The notes: generated from the letters alone by a model not told the origin. DNA of 64,000 bases from Hydractinia symbiolongicarpus (GCF_029227915.1 NC_079889.1:4588001-4652000), one strand, 5' to 3'; shown: positions 29,158 to 42,600, counted from the first letter of the stretch. Numbers and translations are program-made.

Positions 29158-30099
29158 ATTAGCGGTGGTAACGTGTGATTGAGAAAAAAAAATCTTAAAA
29201 GCTAGAGAAACCTCCGTTTTGTAATTTCACCATTAAATTCACTACTAAATTTACCGATAAGTTCACTATTAAGTTCACCGATAAGTAAATTCAAGTTCAG
29301 TAAGTTCAATTAATTCTGAATATCTGAATGTTCTGAATAACTAGCTTTTATACTCTGTCGAGTTTCTTCTCTTTTATACTCTGCCGAGTCACGGTTGTCG
29401 AACCTAAAAAAAGAAAAGAAATTCATTGTAATTTTTTGTTTCAATAGCACGGTATAAAAATTAACAAACTTATGTCTGCTAAGATACCAATACCTCACAA
29501 AATCAAGTTAAAAAGTATGTGACGCTAATTTTAATTGAAACATGCACTTAAAGCAGCTTACCTCACACTCCTAAATACTAGCTGTTAACCTGTTGTAATC
29601 CACAAGTTTGCTAGATTAGCTGGTTGTATACACGTTTTTTTTCCTATAAGAAAAGCGTTTTTGACCTGCTTCAATTTTACTAGCAAAATGCTTCTAGGCT
29701 GAAACTTTCTTACTTTTTATTCTTCTCTTTTCTTTGTTTTAAAACACATTTTCGTTGAGAAAAAAAGACTTATTTTTAGAATAAATTTTTCAGGATATAA
29801 CTTCAGTAAAAAAATTGTGTTGTTTCTTGACCTGTAATTGAAAATACGCGGGGTTTTTTTTCAATATAAGAAATTTTTAAAATCTTAAAAATGTTAAGAC
29901 AATGCCCAGCCTCGGTATGACAGGATTCAATTCCTGGAGACCTTCATATTTACATTTTTATACAGTTATTTAATCACCATAATTTCAAAACAGCATATAT
30001 CATGCTATATCGTTTGTGTGGAAAAATCCATGGGGTCACCCGTCCTCGACTTGATACAGAGGAAGTTGAGTTTAGATCTAACACAGTCTAGATCAGATT

Positions 30100-30176
30100 G
30101 GAAGAGGGTCATTAATATACCCCGTCCAACCCATGCTAGCATGGAAAACGGATGTTAAGCCGAGAATGATGATGAT
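30100..30176 (+). mobile_element. SINE-like 3' fragment with GAT tail
   Basis: The CCCATGCTAGCATGGAAAAC block followed by GGATGTTAAGC and a GATGATGAT tail resembles the conserved 3' domain of invertebrate SINEs. No tRNA-like head was found upstream. Confidence 0.4.
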
Positions 30177-30429
30177 TTCGCTTGTGGTTTTACACAAGTC
30201 CCTTTTGGTCGACAAACAGACAAAATACGGCTAGTATCAATATAAAGACTAATCGTTTAAACCTGAAAAAATCCATGGGGTCACCCGTCCTTTATATATC
30301 ACATTTCATTTCGCTTGTGGTTTTACACAAGTCCCTTTTGGTCGACAAAAAGACAAAATACGGCTAGTATCAATATAAAGACTAATCGTTTAACCCTGAA
30401 AAAATTCATGGGGTCGCCCGTCCTTTATA
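30177..30429 (+). repeat. 133-bp tandem duplication, two copies
   Basis: Copies begin TTCGCTTGTGGTTTTACACA at 30177 and 30310 and end with CCCGTCCTTTAT. They differ at only a handful of bases over about 118 aligned positions. The CCATGGGGTCACCCGTCC part also occurs at 30029-30050 and links this to the repeat at 20530-20655. Confidence 0.85.
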
Positions 30430-32254
30430 AAATAATATCTTTACATCCGTTTCGGAATGGACGGGTAAATGACGTCATAAAAACACCTTTGTCACAAGTA
30501 CACGATCCTATACATTTTCTTGATCAGCGTTTCAAGATCTATACGATGAATGAAACAGGCATACACATTTTCTGAAAAAAAAAATTTGTGTTCTGACATG
30601 TCTGCTGACGTCAGCAAAATTTAAATGATGGTTGTTTTTCTCTATTATCCTGCCTAAGTGGATTTTTCCACGGGCGTTATCGACTAGTAAACTTATATAA
30701 TATATGGTAGCGAAGTTCTAAAAAGAACTGTTTTCGATAGTTTTCAATAAGATTTACTTGATAAAAACTGATATATTAACTTCTTTATGGACAAGTTCAT
30801 AAATATCAGACACCGATTTGGACATTGCAAAAAAGCAAAAAAGAAAAATTTTCTCATAATTTGTTTATAAATCCGCCTAGTTTGCTAAAATTTTGAGGGA
30901 TGCTGCGTATGCTTGTTCTTTAAAAGCTAAGTTGGTCAAAATACTAAAAAAACCTGTTTACACAAATTTATCAGAGTATTTGAACAATATACTGATAAAT
31001 TTTTAACAAACGAAAATTATTAAAATGTCAGAATGATACTCATTTTCAATTAGATATAAATGTCCTGTATTTTGTAAAGAGCATTAAAATCATATTAAGT
31101 TTTATTTAATAATGCCTAAAAACAATTTTAGGGGTAATAAAATGATAAAATCTTAACAATTTACATAACCAAACTCTACTTTATTATTGCCCTTTAAAGT
31201 TTTTTAGACTGTTATGTTAGACTCATTGAGTATTGAGTGCATAAATGGTTACTGCCACATATGGTTAAAAATAATTACTATGTATGTTTACCATACTATG
31301 TTTACTATGTATGAATGAATTGGACAGGATTTGATAACAAAATAACTAGAAGTGCAGTATTTGCAAAGAAAAATATCCCGATTCAGATTTGTTAAGAAAT
31401 TATCACATTTTTGCTCTACATGGGATATATATTCAGTATTGTTCCAGTTAACTGTATTTTCATATAAAATAAGTACAAAAAAATAGTTATTTGTCTCTTT
31501 TTGTTTTGGGGTCACAAGCTGATAAAACCTAACAATTTTGCAGCTTTAAAGTGTTATATTTTTATCAATTTTGTGTCCTGGAAATAAAAAAATATGCAAA
31601 ATTGCTCAGAAAGTTCCTAAAAACATCATATTCAAAGCAAAATACATAACTCATAAAAATAAGGAGTTTAGAGCATTTTTTATCAATTTCAAAATTCTGG
31701 GCTTGTTAATTTTTTATCAATTTATTGTTCCTGAAACAAAAGATAATAACTATGTTAATATTTGCTGTTATGAAACAGGGATTTCATATTCAGGAACTTC
31801 TGACTATAATGCTAAGTCTAAAATCAAATTGTTTTTTTAACTTATTCTCCATAAACATTTTCTGATAAACTTAAAACAACTGATACCAATGTCCAAAAAT
31901 CATCAAAATATGGTCTGATATTAATGAACTTGTCCTTATCTTCAAGCGCCTTCTTTCAACTATCGACTGCGTGAACGAGGGTGCCGACTCGCCGGAAACC
32001 ATGGGGCTGTCGGGCAAGTTCCGGCAATATAACAAAAACTTGAAATTTCGCCTGGAGAAACCAGAAATCAACCCGAAACAACATTTTTTAAACATTTATT
32101 ACCATGTATAATTTATTCTTTTAATGTCGAGGAATGGTAGTGGAAGACTGTTTTTTATAACATTTATTTCATAAATAGCTGTAATAAAATCCCACAAATA
32201 ATAAACTAAGTACGACCACAAAATAGCACCTCCCTTCTTCTCGTAAGAATTTAA

Positions 32255-32480
32255 GGAGCTTGCCGGCGTTGCATTTCGGGCCGTTTTGGACAGACCCAGG
32301 CTTTTTAGGGCGGTTACAGACGAAAAAAACCCCAAAAAACCCCGAAAAAACGCCCGCGGCCGCCCTCACATACACAGCGTTTTTGGCGAGTTGGAACTCT
32401 GCATGATGTTACAAGAAATTGCACTTCAGGAATGCTCCGGCCGAGTTCGTGCGGGCGGTTTTGGGCCAATTTAATTCGAA
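32255..32480. other. GC-rich patch
   Basis: Unusually GC-rich for this window, with CCCCAAAAAACCCCGAAAAA runs and CGCCCGCGGCCGCCC. No protein or RNA family recognised. Could be a promoter or an insertion; cannot be decided by eye. Confidence 0.3.
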
Positions 32481-32617
32481 AAATTCCCAAATTCGTCTCT
32501 ACCTATGCGGGCGTTTGCGGCTTATCAGCAACCTCTTCTAACCTCAGCAAAATTTTTGTTAGGATCTAGAGAGAAGCTCAAAATCAGCTCAAAATTTTTT
32601 CCCTTGGCACTAACTAT

Positions 32618-32692
32618 GGCAGCACCCCACAGAAAGTCTAAACAAAGTTCACGCAATCTCCCATTTTACAGGATTCCAGGGTTGGAAGGTAT
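32618..32692 (+). CDS. Possible short first exon, unknown product
   Basis: ATG GCA GCA CCC... encodes about 25 basic residues (starts MAAPHRKSKQSS, ends YRIPGLEG) and is followed by a GTATGT splice donor. It lies just downstream of a GC-rich patch that could be a promoter. No continuing exon was identified, so this is speculative. Confidence 0.15.
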
Positions 32693-33734
32693 GTAATTAG
32701 CAAAAGTGGTAGCTACATATATAGCTAGCTATACTTTATTTTTTCCCAGTCAGCATAAATGATGGCATGGGCATAACTTTGTAAAATACTTAAAGATTTA
32801 TATATTTAGCCTAGATACTTAAAATTCTATTCCCTGTTAAGTTAGAAAAATACTGTACCTACAGGGAAGTTTTAAATTAAAATATTAATTACCCATAATT
32901 CAGTTCAACACCACCAAAATTTAAAATTTCTTCAATGTTAGCTAGCTAGCTATTTGGAATGTTCTAGGTGATACCTAGCTCAACTTTTCGGTATGCTCGG
33001 TTGGTTCTGGAACGTTTAACAGACAGGAATTCAATATTATCTTTTTCGTCGTTTTTTTTAATGCAGATATAGCAGTTGTAGTCTTTCACCAGCAAGAAAA
33101 TGGCTTTCTGGCTACTACCTAAAAAATTGCGACTTTGGGACGGGTCGTAAATGTTAATACCGTATGTCATTGGTTGAAAACTATTAGCCTGTAAACCATG
33201 CAATAAACTGAAAAAGTACACAGTATCTATACTAGGACTAACTACCCGCGGCTTCGAGGCTCTGTGCTGTCTCTATATATCTATATATATATATCTCTAT
33301 CTTCCATCCGGTGATTTTAAAGATTCCGCCCCGCGTGGCGATGGCGGAAATCAAAAAATTAAGAACTAGCAAGTTTCAAAATTTTGCTGACGTCAGCAAT
33401 TTATCAGGTGAGCAAAACTAAAAATTTTATGTGCCAAATATTTTTTCAAATAAGCAAGTAGATCAGAAAATACAGGGGTAGGGCATTTTTGACTCACCCC
33501 CTCCAGCCTTTGACATGGTCACTCAGACCCAAACCTGAATAGGGCGGTTAAGGGGCCATTTTGTGCAGGGGAAAGAGCATAAAATTAACATATTTTCTAT
33601 TTAAGCTTGGAAAGTAAAACAGATTCAAGACATCCTCGTAAGGTTTGTTTTTATAATCCTAAAAAAGCCTGGATAAGAAAAGCCAAAAAAATACTTACAC
33701 GATAATGCAAAACACTGCAATAGGGAAAATAAAG

Positions 33735-33850
33735 ACAAACTAGTCGGTGGCCCGTGGATGCATCCAGTTGTTTATTTACCGCATTTTGTGTGTCTCGCTA
33801 TTGCGGTTACCATTTTACGTGACAGACAGACAGACGGAATATGGCTATTA
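33735..33850. repeat. Dispersed repeat copy, same family as 20530-20655
   Basis: ACTAGTCGGTGGCCCGTGGATG, TTTATTTACCGCATTTTGTG, GCGGTTACCATTTTACGTGA, then a CAGA-repeat tract and ATGGCTATTATTA mirror the copy near 20.6 kb. Confidence 0.6.
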
Positions 33851-33939
33851 TTAAAGAGATATTGTCCATTTTTGGTCGTGTCCACTTTGCAGAGGTTATT
33901 TCTCGGGGAACCTTAAAATGACGACTGCTATGGAGCAGT

Positions 33940-34590
33940 GTCCGCTATAAAGTGTCTACTTTAAGGGTAGAAATTTTCGCAGGGAGAAAATTTTTGCGAG
34001 GATAAAAATTCGCGAAATTTCGCGATGTTAATTTTCGCGAATTCTACTTTTGTAAGAAAATTTACAGAAAAAACTTTTGCGAATTTTCCAAAATTTTCAT
34101 TTTTGGGAACAAAAACTTTCGCGAATCATCACAATGAATTTCAATGAAATATTATATAGAAAAAATTCACCAAATTATTGTCTTATTCTTCTATTCGTTT
34201 TTTTGTCTTGAAACTTGAAATTTCTGATACGAAGATATTCAAACCCTTCCTTTTTTCGATTTTCTGCTGATTTCCCTTCATTAAGTCGGGCTTTGGAGCA
34301 ACTTTAAAGTTAGAGTTTTAGAGCCATTTTTCAGTCTGTTTTTTTTTTTTCGTTGTTATTCTATTTTTTCTACCCTTGTCATCGGAGTTCTTGTTATTTA
34401 AGAGTTTTCGGATTTTAAAACTTGAAAAAACTTTCGCGATTTTTCAAGGAAGTTGATTTTTCGCGAAAATAACTTTCGCGAATTTCAGGTTAAAATTCTT
34501 ACTAGGCAGAAATTTTCGCGAAAAAGGGCCAAAAATGCGAAAACCACGAAAATCTCTGCCCCTTGAATATTTCTGCTCTTAAAGTATTAG
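33940..34590. mobile_element. Non-autonomous element rich in TTTTCGCGAAA, with inverted ends
   Basis: Left end CTACTTTAAGGGTAGAAAT (about 33956) pairs with the inverted right end ACTTTAAGAGCAGAAATATT (about 34565-34584). The interior carries many TTTCGCGAA motifs. No coding capacity. Confidence 0.45.
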
Positions 34591-34996
34591 ATAATTTATG
34601 AGAGTTTGACAATCGCATGGCGCATCCTTTTCTCTGAGCTTAACGATGTAGAGAGCCGTTATACTGTATAATGACAGGAAACTGCATGTCAATAATTATT
34701 TTTAACTATAGTTGCCTAAATAAAAATCCCTCAAAAAAGCTATAATTACGTAACAATATATACATAAGAATTAAATATAAATAATAAATTACAAATGAAC
34801 TAATACATTTACAAAATCAGGTATTGTTTTCAATACAAATTGATTGACTAATGAGTTTATAAGAGAAAAGACTATTTTGTTCTTCTGTTAAAGATTTTGT
34901 TGCTTTTCACATCTTAAACTCTGTTGTGTAAAGTCTGTTGCGTTATTTCACGTTTCGTTATTGTACCCTGTAAATGGTTTCACTTACTTAAATATA

Positions 34997-37900
34997 CTAC
35001 ACAGAACTATCATCATAACCTCTATTTACATAAGTATTCCTCGTGTGTCCAGTACTTTTTAGTTCATATACTCTTCGCACTCCTCCTGAGCGACGATTTG
35101 TCACTGCATATTCCCTACTTGCATTGTAATGTCTATTATGAGGAATGACAGCGAACTCGGACGCGGAGTCGCCCGTTGTCGAAGTGTCCCTCATGTAATA
35201 CCTTCTACCCAATCCACTACGATCCCGATCATCGACATGTCGTACAACATAACGGCCACTGTCGTAAGATGAACCTGAGCTGTATCCACCATCATTGTAC
35301 GTTCTGACTCGGTCGTCTAATTTGAATGTGACGTTCCTCGGCGTTATAACAACATCTTTGCCATTTTCATTAACGGCAATGAGATCCGACAATGAGGACG
35401 TGCTATAGCTGCGACTGCGACCTCCATTTGATTCATAATCTGTTCGTATCAATTGCCGATCGATTAAGGCATCGGATAAACGTGAGTCGGATCGTATTAC
35501 ACGTCTTTCACGATTATGATAATCACCTCCTACTCCACGGATTGAAAGCTTCGGATTTCGATGCATCAGACGTTCGATATCTTTTGAATTGAGGACAATT
35601 TTCCCATCACGTCCTTGAGTTTTTACATAGTCGTCTAATTCCGATCTTCTAACTCTCACTGCAACCGGTTGCTTTACACGAATGCGTTTTCCAGCCTTAT
35701 ATCCGTCGTGTTGGACACGTCTAATTCCTGATTTATAGCGGTTGTCGTGGTGATACTGATGACGTGAAATATCTCTTCGTGGTCGACTGTCGTACGAATA
35801 GTATTCGTCATAGTGCGGTCGGTCACCATAAGTATAACCAGAATATCCGTAATTATCGCTACCTTTATTATATCTAACATTTTCGTTGGCGTAGTTGCTG
35901 CCACTATTGATATACGTGACATTTCTCCCGTCGTCATAGTGATAGTTGCCATATAAGCGTGAGTGACGGTTATAATAATCGTCATTTAAACTTCGCTGGC
36001 GACCGTGTTCATACCGTTCATAGACGTCAGGGATTCTTTTGTCGCTCCACGATTCAGTGTGGAAGTGGTGGTCAGTATTGTCCCGTCCTCCTCCATCTAC
36101 ATGATCATCAGTATCGTACCTATTTGACTTACCTCCACCACTGCTGCTACCGCCGCCACTGCTGCCGCCGCCACTACCCTTATTAATCACTGCAGGTGGT
36201 GGGTATACCGGAGGCAGTGGTGCTATAGGTAATTGTCCACCGCTGTGATTACTATGGCTACCCATGCTTTCAATTCCGGAAGAATTTGAATGGGTATCGA
36301 TTTCTTTATTACCTGTAAATCTAGTACTCCCCCCACCTGGGCTTGAAGGTGTTGGTTCAGGTGAAGGAGAACCCTCAACTTCGGGTTCAGGGACTGGCTC
36401 AGGAAGAGGAGTTGGTTCAGAACTAATCAATTGTTCATCTTTGTCCGCTCCCATTGATGAACAGGTACCACCCTTCGAACAGCAAGGTAAACAGCCAGGA
36501 CAGAACCTTCCACAACATGTTGGACAGCATCTTGGTATGCAACACCACAAACACCAGAGTAAAAGCAGCAAAAGCAATAAAGCTAGGATGAGTATTAGTA
36601 TCCACCATGGCCAAGTTGTGCATTGTGAGTCAAAATAATCCCAAATATCTTCAACTTCCATGTCGTTGTTTCGCATGACTTCCTTAAACACTTCATTATC
36701 CTGATCATCTTTGATAAACTTTTCACGGAATGTTTCAAACTCCTCATGGTCACAGTCTTCGCCGGTAAATTTACGAACACCCCATACAAAGTAGGTCGCA
36801 TTCACCGTGCCATTTACGGAATCGTTGTATGCAGATAATTGTTGAACAAGGATATCCGATTTTGGGACTTCAGCGTAATTAGCTATGGTTTGAAGTAGTT
36901 CGTCTATTTTAGAACAGTTACCTTGAAAGGACGAGTATGGATAGTTGAGTCGAATATGAACCCGGTAACTTAAATCGGGGAAATTGTTGACGAAATTAAC
37001 AGTGAACTTGTCATAGGATTCCTTTCCACACATATCGATCGCAACTACTAAGTAATCAATTTTAGTGTTCTTTGTGTATCCCTTTTCGGTGTAGTCATAG
37101 TAATCCATTAATCCGCATATTTTGTTGTTATACACCGTCATCCAATCAATGTCGGTCAATTCGTTGTTGTTTACGTCACGGACTATAATGGTCAAATTTC
37201 GATTTGTTCCATCTTCCGCATCGGAAAACTGATTATTTGGCAGAACAGTTTCATAAACTTGGCCAACTTTCACAGTAACTTCCGATATACCGTTTTCCAG
37301 AGTCGGTTTGTTTGTTTTGGCGCAGTCACCGTACAGTTTATAGGTAACATCCCTTGACACGCTAACACACTCACGCATTGTGTTTTTAAATCGATCCATG
37401 TCCTTTAACAAATCTTGAGTTTTCTTCACCATCATGCAATCGCATGGAGAATCACGTTGCTCACAAAAACTCCAGTTAAGTCGTATTCTTCTCTGGTTCA
37501 CATTTCCACGGTCAAACGCGATATTGTTGATGCCAAGATTATTAAAAAAGACGCTTAATCTGTTCGTTATACAAATCCTATGATCAACAAATGGCGATGC
37601 CGATGCTTTGTTTAATTCTCCTATTAAGGTTAGCTGGTAATCCGCTGCAGTGGTTTTTCCCTTTAAGTACACGCAAATAGAAATTATAGTTTTATTACCG
37701 TCACTGTCCTGAACTTCTAACGTCAGATCATAACGTACTGTAGAGTTTGTGTTATCATAAAGCGGATAACCATAGATTCTGCGAGACGTTTGATTGAACT
37801 GCAGCCACGATGACAATGGTAACGGCGTTAAACTTGGTGTCAGTAATTTTAACCTTAGATTTTTCATAGCGCCATCTTCTTCATCTCTGCAAACATCTGG

Positions 37901-39672
37901 AAGCTGGTAGGACAGTTCGGAGCATCTTGTCGCGTTAATGACGAGTTTCTTCACCGTGCATGTTGGACCACCAGGGGTGTCACCGCATGGATATTGACGT
38001 GTTCCTTCTATCGTGCTGACTGGCATGACGTCAGAGAAAATCTTTTTTAATTCGGGATTTGGAACTTTATCATCAATAAACAAAGCATTGACGATTTTTG
38101 ATACTGCTGATTGGTTGCACGGCTTATATACTATGCCACATTCAGCGAAAGTAAATCTGTTGTCGTTCTTTTTTAGTTCATACGATAAAACTTGCACATT
38201 GTTTTCTTCGTATGTTGGACCAAGCATCTGTTTCAAATAATTAACCATCCTTGTTCTCACTTGACTTACATAGTAAACATCAGGATATGACGTATTTGAA
38301 GTGACGTCATTATTAACAACGGTCCATTTGTAACCGAACGGTCCTTTATGCACGCAAGTGAGATCGACTGTTACCGGAATTGTTACCGTGCTGCCGCAAT
38401 TATCCATAGCTTCCAATGAAAACTCGTATTTGCCAACGGTAAGGTTTGACCAAGGATACACACAAATTTGGTCATTTACTATTTGAGTCCAATATTTCAA
38501 TGAGACATCTTTATCGTTTGATTTTAATTTATATATCAAATTGGTTTGTTCAGCATCGTAAAAATTATTTTTAATGCTTACACAAGTCACCTGGCAACAA
38601 GACAAAACAATAATATTGATGTTGTCTAAAACGATAGGTGGTTGGTCAACTTGAACAGTGGACGTAACACGTGACATGCTACGCCCGGTGAAATATCTCT
38701 GGATGTATCTTGAAAAACTAGCAGTCAGTTGATCCGAACTTGTCTTTAATTTTGATTCAATTTCTTCGATGGCTTCTTCCTCTTTCTTGCATATTTTCTT
38801 TCGGATTGAGCAGTCTCCATATTTCATGTAGTAAACATTGTCCAGACCGTTGTCGGTAACTGAAAAGACTGATACGCGGTATTCCTCAAGAGCAATTCCT
38901 CCTTTTGTGAACGTAGAAATGAGTTCTAACATTTTGATTTGCATATCAAGGTAAGCTGTCGATGCTGGCATTTGACTTAAGAAGCTTATACTCATTTCGT
39001 AGTAAACCTCCTTGCTATCGTTCACAGTAACGTACACAGGCATTGTAGCTGTACCGCCCTCGGTGTCTTGGAAAGAGAGGCGGAAGGCGTATTGTCTACT
39101 TCCGGCTAGGATAGCCTCTGTGGGAAAGCCATACAATTCCTGCCCTGATGCATTGTACCTAATCCATGAATCTCTTGGTAAAGCAGTACCGTCTGATTGA
39201 AGTAGAGTTATTGTCAGCGCATCTATGTTTTTGCCGTCATCTGTTGCAATGTCTTTTTCTAATTTGTACTTGTATAAACCGCAGACCGGAATGGTTAAAT
39301 TTAGGGAGGACTTCGTTTTGGGTGGTGTGTTTTCGCATTTGTTATCCAGTTCTTTGATAGTATAACCCGGAAAGTATTTTTGGATAGGATACCCTGCTAC
39401 ACTATCAGTACCGTACAAGATTTTATTCACTTCGTCAATTTCAGTTGTGCCACAACTTGTTGGTAAAGAGCAATTCTGCCAGCGTACTTCGAACGTAAAT
39501 GGGTTATCTTGGAGTATTTGGAAAGATACGAAATGTAAACCAACTCCTGTGCCAACAAGATCTTTTAAAGCGTTCATCACTTTACTTATGTAGAAATTGT
39601 CCATTCTTTCCTGTCGTGGACCAGGTTGAGAAAGTCGCATTTTGAACTCGATCAAGTTGTCTGGCTTTTTAC
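34997..39672 (-). other. Last exon of the dystroglycan-like gene: final four cadherin-like modules, TM and cytoplasmic tail
   Basis: Encodes residues 3106-4663. It holds the last modules (ending with NNQFSDAEDGTNRNL), a divergent membrane-proximal S6/SEA-like domain without the WxNC motif, and the TM span WWILILILALLLLLLLLW. Then come Cys-rich juxtamembrane sequence, a Pro/Glu stretch (PEPVPEPEVEG), a GGGSSGGGSSSGGG linker and a long tail with many Tyr, Arg, His and Ser. The final four residues D-S-S-V fit a class I PDZ ligand (S/T-x-hydrophobic). Stop TAG at 34997-34999. Confidence 0.85.
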
Positions 39673-42600
39673 CTAAATAAAAAAATTCGTGGAAGCTAAC
39701 CATACGGTTGGGGTTGGGTGTCTATAATTACAACCACCGGACACATTACACATTTTATAAGCTACTTAGAAAACTTTATGTGCTGGCCTTGGGAGCAAAA
39801 ATATTACAGAGTGCGGAAATGCAAATATTCACCAAATTTGCCTTAAAACGGTAAAGGTGGCAAAACATCAAATTTTTATTGTCACTATTTGGTAAAAATG
39901 TTTTTGTTATGTTAAAAACAATGTTGTCAACAATGAAGCCAACTTCAAACGGTATTTAGGTTGTGCACTGTTTAAAACGGAAAGGAAACCTAGTCAGTCA
40001 GGAAGATCTAAAAGACAACACGATATACATGTTACGAGAAAGAGCACTCGTGAGGTAGAGGTAAATGAACGAAAGCAAGGAAAGAAAGGCAGGCAAAGGC
40101 AGTCATGATTTAATAGAGTGCTCTTTTTCGGGGCGTGTTTTTTTTATATTATTGAAACAATCAACCTACCTGGTATTAAAACAATTGTCATGTTAGTAGG
40201 TCTGCTGATTATTTGCGTCCCATTCTTTATTGTGTAAACAAAATTCCACGACGTTTGCGAGCTAGACCAAAAACTTTCTGGAGGGTATCCTTCAATCGTA
40301 TAGTTGTAAAGCCATATCCATGAATCCGATGGCAACGGGTTATCATTGACGTCGTTTAGCTGCACTGTGTATTGCAAAATAAGATTAGTTTCTCGTTCTC
40401 TCAAGTCAATCACCCAATGGTCACAATACGTCAGGTTCTCTTTGATCAATTTAAGTGGACCGTGTACAACACTACACGGGTTTATCGCGTTGATTAACGG
40501 TGGATACGCTGTTATCTCTGGTGCGAGCATTTCTTTTAAAACGTTGAAATTATGCGCCAAGGTTAATTCTCCAACGACTAGTTCTAACTTCTGTCGGCAT
40601 GCCAAACAGTTTGTGATTTTCAAATTGGTAAACAATGCATTCAGCGGGATGTATTCGGTCACGTAGAAACTGACGTTGCTAACGCGTTGCGTTGTTGTTA
40701 GGTATTCATTCATGGCTGTCACAATTTGAAGCTGTGGTATCAGATCGTATGGGTAATCGACAGTGTAGGAGGCAGCTAGCAGTACTTCCATTACTACAGG
40801 TACAAAAGGCTCTGGCATTATAATAGTAACCGTCGTCTCCCCCCTCTGTTGAGCAGAATCTTCTGCAATTAGTTTAAACTTGTACTCGCTTGCTGCAAAA
40901 ATGGTGGCGTTATTAAATAAACATTTTATTTCTCTAGTGAACGTATCCAGTATTACCCATGTATTCTTTGGTAAAGGTTGGTTTTCCATGGTTAACAGAG
41001 TTAGTGAAAGCTGACTTGCACTCGGAACAAACGTATCACTTGGTATAGGGAAGGTATTTATACCGCAACTAGCAGTGAACACTAATTTTTGGGGATTCGG
41101 TACCGGTGGTGGGTTTTTTGGTTCTGAACAATTCTTGTTGATGACGATTTGAGTAACTTCAAAGAGGGAATTGTCATTAAAGTAATTAGTAATCTGTTGT
41201 CTCATGCTGTACTGACCATTTGAGAATATCATCATACTGTTGATGATTTGAGAGAACTGCGAATAATAAGTTCGAGCAAAATTCTCTCTTTGAAATAAAG
41301 CGGTGAGAGTACAATTAGTCCATGTGATAACCATGTTATATGGATAGCCTCCTCCTCTGCTGTAGCTGAAGATCTGTATGGTGTTGTAGTTAGCATTCAA
41401 GTATCCTGCCAGCATCTGCATGAACAACCTAAGTGTAGATACATCATCCAAACCTGGATTATATTTCACTGTAAGATGAAAGGTGATGTAGCACAGCTTC
41501 GATGAGACTTTAGAGATCTCATTGAAATCTCTTATAGTGAAGGTTGTTTGAACGCTCACTGTGTTTCCAGAGCCTGGGTGGACAGCTTGTAAGGTAAAAT
41601 ACGAAGACTGGCTTAATTGTGATAGGATAGGGATGGCGTAAACATACTGGAAGGTTTGGTTAAATCTGATCCATGATGAAGTTGGGATAGACTGTCCTGT
41701 TGTGTAGAAGAATTTCAAGAGAAAGTAGTAGGTTCCTCTGCCAAATATATCAGTAAATAAGTTATTCGGAATTTGATAGGTGAAGTAGCCACAATTCGGT
41801 ATGGTCTCGTTAGGTGGTGGCGGATTCGGGATGACCGTGGTGTTGCTGTCTCCACACGTCTTTTCTATAGTGACGCGTGTCGTAACAGGTGTGACCTGAG
41901 GCTCCATAGCTTGCACAAAGTCTGTAGTAATAACACCAGCATCCGTGGTCAGCTTTTTCCTAAGGTTTGTTACGTCTGTTTTTCTGCAAGGTTGCAAACT
42001 GCAGTGTGTCCATAGAAGTGTAGAAGGATAATGGTATTCTTTAACATAGATCTTTCCTAGCTATAACATAAAATAAATCTATTTGTTTAAATAAAATGCA
42101 ATCGTATACCTGTAGCACTTTACCAACTATCTTAGCTTCTAAACATTTCACTATATTATCTTATGTATATGAGAAGACACAATGCGCCTAAACCGAAAAT
42201 AGAATTTTGCTCGCCCAGCAACTTTGAATCTATAATCATATGAAGCGCCTGTTTCTTTTTACAAAAAAATGTTTTTATTTTTAGTATGCTCAGCCAATTT
42301 GCTAGAAAAACGCTAAAAGCGCTAAAAGAAAAATAATACCAATAAAAACAGCCACGACAAGTGTTGACGACGTTGGCCTTTAAACTGAAACTATTTTAAA
42401 ACTAATTAACAAAATCTTGCAGAGATAATTTAGTTTTCAAAATAAATCAACTGAGTAAACTAATTAATACCTTATCAGTGGGATCAATGTATTTTGATAA
42501 TTTATCGACAATAGTATACAGCATAAGCGCAGTACTGTCCAAGTAACCGAAACGACTTGTAAATCCTGTTTGGTAGTATACGTCGTAATGTCGCCGTGCC

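Larger units (their letters stand above)
22705..29300 (-). mobile_element. Decayed autonomous Helentron (Helitron-2 class)
   Basis: A single minus-strand coding region (29157 to 22903) carries, in order, the module set of Helentrons: an N-terminal accessory part (2A-like motif, cysteine protease, 17-residue repeats), DUF6570, the Helitron N-terminal/Rep domain with HUH motif, the PIF1-type SF1B helicase and a C-terminal endonuclease/exonuclease/phosphatase domain. A C-terminal EEP domain separates Helentrons from canonical Helitrons. Rolling-circle transposition would be the original activity. The frame is broken by at least six lesions, so this copy is dead. The element ends are not resolved: short imperfect repeats (AAGTTCACCGATAAGTTCAC-like, 29225-29310) lie on the 5' side and a block found again at 58.5 kb lies on the 3' side (22705-22741), so the outer limits given are guesses. 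Confidence 0.88.
29160..34990. other. Intergenic, repeat-rich, no confident gene
   Basis: Holds small AAGTTCACCGATAAG-type repeats (29225-29310), a SINE-like tail (30100-30176), a 133-bp tandem duplication (30177-30429), a GC-rich patch (32255-32480), a possible short first exon (32618-32692), a microsatellite (33272-33300), a further dispersed repeat (33735-33850) and the TTCGCG-rich element (33940-34590). Nothing else identified. Confidence 0.55.

Noticed and set aside
35392-36638. Plus-strand frames opposite the receptor tail (for example 35959-36186, 36264-36638)
   Set aside because: Antisense shadows of the Gly/Ser/Pro/Tyr-rich tail coding sequence; the minus frame is open for 1,568 codons and carries the TM and domains.
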